DNA of 9,851 bases from an uncultured Campylobacter sp. (GTDB lineage Bacteria; Campylobacterota; Campylobacteria; Campylobacterales; Campylobacteraceae), in the NCBI RefSeq assembly GCF_937921625.1, contig NZ_CAKZTI010000020.1:1-9851 (forward strand), given 5' to 3'. Position numbers and translations under genes: made by a program. A model generated the notes under the pieces. The model made no database searches, was not told the DNA's origin, and saw only the letters and a program-made list of their open reading frames with translations. Below are positions 6,843 to 9,851 of this stretch, in pieces (position 1 is the stretch's first letter; every line of letters starts with the position of its first letter).

Positions 6843-7774
6843 TTGCGCCTGAAGTACCTTTGTATCATAGTTTTTCTGATCTGGGTTTGCATATTTATCG
6901 CCTTGCTGCCCACATATAGAATTTCAGCAATCTTAGAAGCGCTTGATTTTAGCGATAAAAACCTGACGCAAAGAGAGCTTGTAGAGCTAAATTTAAAAGA
7001 TTACCTAAAAAAGCTTCACTACTTAGATAACTATCCGCAAATAGATTTTGGCAAGATGGCGGATGTTCACTTAGACAAAAACGGCTATGAGAGAGTAAGA
7101 TTTTCATGGTGCAACGGCGATAAATATCCCGATGACAGATGCGAATTTTGGAAGCTGGATAAAAGGCTAAATTTTGATTATCTAATGGATCTGGGTTCTA
7201 AAATTTGCAAAAACGGCGAACCTATACAAAACGCCGAAGAGATTGTAGAAAACGACGAGGTTTTAAAGCTGCGCCTCTTTTATCCCTGGGAGCAAGGGCA
7301 TTTGATTGACAAAGATGGAAATTTTATAGAGAATTTTATATATATGAGGTTTGGAGATGGCGCCAACCACTCATTCGACCTATTTACTGATTTTGTATTT
7401 ATAAGTAAAAATGACATACAATTACCAATTATGTACGAAACAAAAACTAAAAATTTGACATAATTACTCCAGAAAACAGATGTTATAGGTGGCTTTTAAA
7501 CTCTATATTTAGGGATGTAGTTTATCAACAAAAAAAGAGCATATACCCGTTTTGCTATAACTATAAAAAGATAATTGATGAAAATATGGATTGCTATAGA
7601 GAATATATATTTTCTTTCATTTCAATATACGACAAGGGGAGCAATCTCGATTATGAAACGATATTTTATAATAAAAATTTATACTATGATAAACATGAGA
7701 CGGACATACTTTTCAAACAATACCAAAATTTAAAAAATCAAAAGAATAAGATAAATTTTAACTCGCAAGGATAA
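6843..7774 (+). pseudogene. Frameshifted membrane-anchored protein of unknown function
   Basis: I do not recognise this family. The first frame (6843-7463, 206 residues) starts with a basic M-R-L-K and one hydrophobic helix (about residues 5-24), so the rest probably lies outside the cytoplasm. It is rich in Asp, Lys, Tyr and Phe, with Cys near residues 90, 100 and 123. It ends at TAA 7461-7463, but the -1 frame is open from 7451 to the TAA at 7772-7774 without a break and continues in similar style, Tyr/Lys/Ile-rich (a segment with C-Y-R-W-L-L-N-S-I-F-R-D). Restoring one A in the A5 run at 7449-7453 joins both parts into a 310-residue protein. Hence it is a broken gene, a phase-variable gene, or a sequencing error. 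A separate short gene starting at ATG 7586 is less likely, having no Shine-Dalgarno. The second half is far more AT-rich than the nap genes, suggesting foreign origin. Confidence 0.7.
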
Positions 7775-8130
7775 GGCGACGAAAGTGGGTATTGAGTTGC
7801 TGGGCATTGCTTGCTAGAGCTGAAGTTAAAATTCTTTCTTTTATTATCGACTACTTTAAATTTAAACTCTAATCCATAAAATTTCGCCACGCCGCGCGGT
7901 GTAGCTTAAAAATACTGCGCCGCCGCATGACGCGACCCAAAATAACCGCGCCGATACTCGCGATCTTTGCTCTAAAATTCGTCAAAGAGCGCGAGCAGCA
8001 GCTGAAATTAAAATTTACCTTTAAATTTAAAGCCTTTAAGCTCGCGCAAGAGCGCAAGCAGACAAAATCGCAAGGACGAGAGAGCCGCAAGGACGTGCTA
8101 AGCATTGCACTTTACGGGCGGCATTTTCAT
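7775..8130. other. Gene-poor spacer between convergent genes
   Basis: I find no supportable gene here. Open frames exist on both strands (7927-8187 plus, 7869-8105 minus), but neither has a ribosome site and their products are Lys/Arg- or Ser/Arg-rich without recognisable motifs. Composition alternates between GC-rich coding-like patches (7885-7960, 7985-8005, 8040-8100) and AT words. Palindromes TTTAAATTTAAA lie at 7855-7866 and, extended to CTTTAAATTTAAAG, at 8019-8032. It could hold decayed gene remains or an untranslated RNA; the sequence alone does not tell. Confidence 0.5.
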
Positions 8131-8154
8131 AAATTTAAAAGCGCCAAGCGGCGC
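8131..8154 (-). terminator. Intrinsic terminator of the AI-2E transporter gene
   Basis: Read on the minus strand, GCGCC (8154-8150), a four-base GCTT loop, and GGCGC (8145-8141) form a five-pair GC-only stem. TTTTAAATTT follows (8140-8131). It begins five bases after the stop codon of the transporter, just where a terminator is expected. Confidence 0.6.
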
Positions 8155-8159
8155 AAGCC

Positions 8160-9569
8160 CTACTCGAATTCTATCTTTTTTAGATAATCGTATAAATTTA
8201 GCACCGCGATAAATAGCGTTAAAATCGCAGGCCCCAAGATCACGCCCCAGAACCCAAACGTGCTGATGCCCGAAAGCATCGAGAAGAAGATCAGCATCTC
8301 GTTGATGTTTGCGGGGTTTTCTACTAAGCGCGAGTTGATAAATTTTATCACGAGCGGCTTTACGAAGCTGTCCGCGAGCGTCGAGATCAGTATCACGCAA
8401 TACGCCATTATCACGATCGCGCCCGAGGTGCTACCCCCCGCTAGTACGTATAGCGCGGTGGGTACATAGATGAGCGCGCCGCCTACTGCGGGGATGAGCG
8501 AGCAGAAGGCGAAAAGCACCCCCATCAGCAGCGCGTCAAAGCCGAAGATCCCCGCGATGATCGAAAACAAAAAGCCCTGCAATACGGCGTTGAAGATGGT
8601 CGAGTAAAACACGACGCTCATCGTATTTGCCGTCTCGGAAAAGATATAATCGATCTGCGCGGGCTCGACGGGTAGAATTTTTTTGAAAAAGCGCTTGAAG
8701 CTCTCGCCGTAGAGGTATGCAAAAAAGCAAAATACGATGATGAGTACCATATCGACGATAAATTTCGCGCTGGATTTCCCGACGACTGAGAGGTAGGAGA
8801 TGATCTGCTTCGCCACGCCCGCGACGTCTAGGTTCGCCAAAAACGAGCGAAACTGCGTATCGAATTTTTCAAAAGGCCCGGGCAGCTTGATGTTTAGGCT
8901 CTGAACGTAGCTAAGCGCATCGTTTAGGCGCGCCATATCGAAGCCCGCGGCGTTTTTGGCGATCTCGATCACTGCGTAGATGAAGGGCACGAAAAAAAGC
9001 GCGCAGAGCAAAAACAGGCTAAGCACCGAGGCTAGCGTGCGCCTGCCGCGGCACAGCTCCGTTACTTTAGCGTGCAGACCCGAGGTCGCCACCGCCATCA
9101 GCACGCCGATTGCGATCACCATCAAAAACGGCGAGAACAGATAGATCACGCAGCAAAACATCAGCAAAGTAGCGCCGATAAAAAATATCTTGTTCGTTTT
9201 CGCGCGCCCGCTAGCCTTGGCAAGGCCTGCTTTCATACCCGCAGCGGCTCCCGAAGCAGCGGCGTCGCCTAACGCGGAAGCATTAGCCGAGAAGGTTTCG
9301 TTAGCTTCAGCAGTGTCGCTAAGCGCAGCCACACCAGCAGATGAGACTTTGTCGGTTTTGACCCGGTTTTTGCTTTGATTTTCGGCAGCGGTTTTGGCTT
9401 TGTTTTTGACGACTGTTTTGGCTTCGGCGGTGGCTTCGATTTTAATCTCGGCATTATTTACAGTCTGATTTTCGGTGAAATTTTGCGCCTCGCTTTTGGC
9501 GTTATTTTGGGCTATATTTTCAGCCAGGTTTTCATTGCGGCTTGCGGCGTTATCTTTTGGCGTCGGCAA
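8160..9569 (-). CDS. AI-2E family (PerM/TqsA-like) membrane transporter
   Basis: The 469-residue product is an AI-2E family membrane protein. Members include TqsA, linked to autoinducer-2 export, and others linked to ion or small-molecule transport; the substrate here is unknown. Helices are visible from about residue 128 (two at 128-164, one at 180-203, one at 270-288, then a hydrophobic C-terminal block at 317-460), with a long polar loop at about 205-265. Family signatures are F-C-S-L-I-P-A-V-G-G (355-364), D-S-F-V-K-P-L-V-I (400-408) and G-F-W-G-V-I-L-G-P-A (439-448). Residues 1-125 are an unusual Ala/Asn/Glu/Lys low-complexity extension. The TTG start at 9569 has AAAAGGAT five bases upstream. 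The in-frame ATG at 9236 would give a normal-length protein of 358 residues, but its GGAG is 11 bases away. It is transcribed towards the unknown gene and appears to stand alone. Confidence 0.9.
   Translation of the reverse strand: MPTPKDNAASRNENLAENIAQNNAKSEAQNFTENQTVNNAEIKIEATAEAKTVVKNKAKTAAENQSKNRVKTDKVSSAGVAALSDTAEANETFSANASALGDAAASGAAAGMKAGLAKASGRAKTNKIFFIGATLLMFCCVIYLFSPFLMVIAIGVLMAVATSGLHAKVTELCRGRRTLASVLSLFLLCALFFVPFIYAVIEIAKNAAGFDMARLNDALSYVQSLNIKLPGPFEKFDTQFRSFLANLDVAGVAKQIISYLSVVGKSSAKFIVDMVLIIVFCFFAYLYGESFKRFFKKILPVEPAQIDYIFSETANTMSVVFYSTIFNAVLQGFLFSIIAGIFGFDALLMGVLFAFCSLIPAVGGALIYVPTALYVLAGGSTSGAIVIMAYCVILISTLADSFVKPLVIKFINSRLVENPANINEMLIFFSMLSGISTFGFWGVILGPAILTLFIAVLNLYDYLKKIEFE
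9236..9569 (-). repeat. Low-complexity N-terminal extension of the transporter
   Basis: Residues 1-111 consist mostly of Ala, Asn, Glu, Lys, Ser and Thr, with recurring A-E-N/T and K-x-K-A units (for example A-E-N-I-A-Q-N-N-A-K, then T-A-E-A-K-T, then K-A-K-T-A-A-E-N). On the plus strand short words recur, such as GTTTTGGCTT at 9391 and 9415 and TGATTTTCGG at 9376 and 9466. It is probably a disordered cytoplasmic tail. Whether it is translated depends on which start is used. Confidence 0.6.
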
Positions 9570-9574
9570 ATTTT

Positions 9575-9605
9575 ATCCTTTTGAAATTTGATGAGCTATT
9601 TTATA
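9575..9605 (-). promoter_or_regulatory. Ribosome site and possible -10 for the transporter
   Basis: On the minus strand AAGGAT (9580-9575) lies five bases before the TTG start and supports it. TATAAAAT (9605-9598) is a candidate -10 about 29 bases upstream of the start. The flanking DNA to 9660 is AT-rich, so the -10 assignment is weak; the ribosome site is more secure. Confidence 0.4.
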
Positions 9606-9695
9606 AATTTTTTTATCAGATTTCGATTAAATTTTGAAATTTCATAAAATTTGCGAGCGATACTCTCACATTTCGCGCATGCGGCGTATGGCGTA

Positions 9696-9729
9696 TCGTA
9701 TATGTGCGATGCGAACCATACATATACGA
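9696..9729. repeat. 10-bp perfect inverted repeat
   Basis: TCGTATATGT (9696-9705) and ACATATACGA (9720-9729) are exact reverse complements around a 14-base spacer. Just upstream GCGTAT is repeated at 9684 and 9691. There is no T-run, so it is not an intrinsic terminator. It could be an operator or an RNA hairpin in the leader of the transporter gene, or lie at a junction with the truncated gene to its right. Confidence 0.55.
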
Positions 9730-9782
9730 CTACACTTGAGCTATGCGATTGGTATGCAAGGGCGGGCATTATGTACATTTAA

Positions 9783-9851
9783 GGCAGTACATTTCTTTGC
9801 GCCTACGTCACGCTCGAGCCCTGCGCGCACCGCGGCAAGACCCCATCTTGC
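9783..9851 (+). pseudogene. RibD-like deaminase fragment at the window edge
   Basis: The frame ending at the window edge reads A-Y-V-T-L-E-P-C-A-H-R-G-K-T-P-S-C (9801-9851), which is the zinc-binding motif of the RibD pyrimidine deaminase domain (T-L-E-P-C-S-H-x-G-R/K-T-P-P-C) of riboflavin synthesis. Both zinc-ligand Cys are present. But a TAA lies in frame at 9780-9782, no start codon lies between it and the motif, and the expected upstream parts (N-P-x-V-G and the H-A-E zinc motif) are not visible in any frame of 9570-9780. Either the gene lost its 5' part, there is a frameshift with a very divergent N-terminus, or the fragment was brought by recombination. Whether the rest is intact to the right is unknown. 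Confidence 0.6.

Noticed and set aside
7869..8105. Minus-strand 78-codon open frame downstream of the transporter
   Set aside because: It lies past a good terminator, lacks a Shine-Dalgarno, and its composition is not protein-like.
7927..8187. Plus-strand 86-codon Lys/Arg-rich open frame
   Set aside because: No ribosome site before the ATG, no recognisable motif, and its end runs over both the terminator and the 3' end of the opposite transporter gene.
9375..9584. Plus-strand Gly/Phe-rich frame opposite the transporter tail
   Set aside because: It is the antisense shadow of the Ala/Asn/Lys-rich extension, with no ribosome site or motif.
9596..9778. Minus-strand 60-codon open frame just upstream of the transporter
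   Set aside because: No ribosome site, the second half is translated AT-rich promoter DNA, and no motif is visible.
9679..9851. Frame +1 open from 9631 to the edge with ATG at 9679, as a possible ribD start
   Set aside because: It reads the RibD motif region in the wrong frame and its product has neither NPxVG nor HAE motifs.

Overview
The window looks like a Campylobacter chromosome segment. The gene order napA-napG-napH-napB-napL-napD is the one known from Campylobacter, the NapL and NapD products are of the epsilonproteobacterial type, and intergenic DNA is full of AAATTT/AAATTTTAAAATTT words. The coding DNA is unusually GC-rich for the genus (many GCG, GGC, CGC codons), which suggests one of the higher-GC oral species such as C. 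gracilis, C. showae or C. rectus. The species is a guess; the genus is fairly firm.

Positions 1-210 are an AT-rich leader with a plausible anaerobic promoter: an FNR/CRP-type box (125-138) centred about 41 bases upstream of the predicted start point of an extended -10 promoter (157-165). Positions 211-6639 are a tight six-gene operon for periplasmic nitrate reductase. NapA (Mo-bisMGD and 4Fe-4S catalytic subunit, Tat exported) receives electrons from the dihaem cytochrome NapB. NapH (membrane) and NapG (four 4Fe-4S clusters) probably form the quinol dehydrogenase that feeds NapB. NapD is the cytoplasmic chaperone for the NapA Tat signal, and NapL is a periplasmic propeller-like accessory protein. 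NapC and NapF are not encoded here. Four of the five junctions are ATGA overlaps or gaps of 3 bases or less; napB and napL are 9 bases apart.

Positions 6640-8159 are an accessory region. After AT palindromes and a short direct repeat comes one membrane-anchored protein of unknown function, started at TTG behind a strong Shine-Dalgarno. It is broken by a one-base frameshift in an A-tract near 7449-7453 and its second half is strikingly AT-rich. About 370 bases without a convincing gene follow.

Positions 8160-9569 (minus strand) encode an AI-2E family (PerM/TqsA-like) membrane transporter carrying a low-complexity N-terminal extension of about 110 residues and ending in a clear intrinsic terminator. 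Positions 9570-9851 hold its probable promoter, a 10-bp inverted repeat and, at the very edge, a fragment that reads as the zinc-binding motif of the RibD deaminase but has an in-frame stop just upstream and no start.

I see no IS element, CRISPR array, tRNA or rRNA. The parts worth following are the low-complexity insertions in two unrelated proteins, the A-tract frameshift, the promoter architecture, and the truncated ribD-like edge. I do not see strong evidence for a wholly new system.
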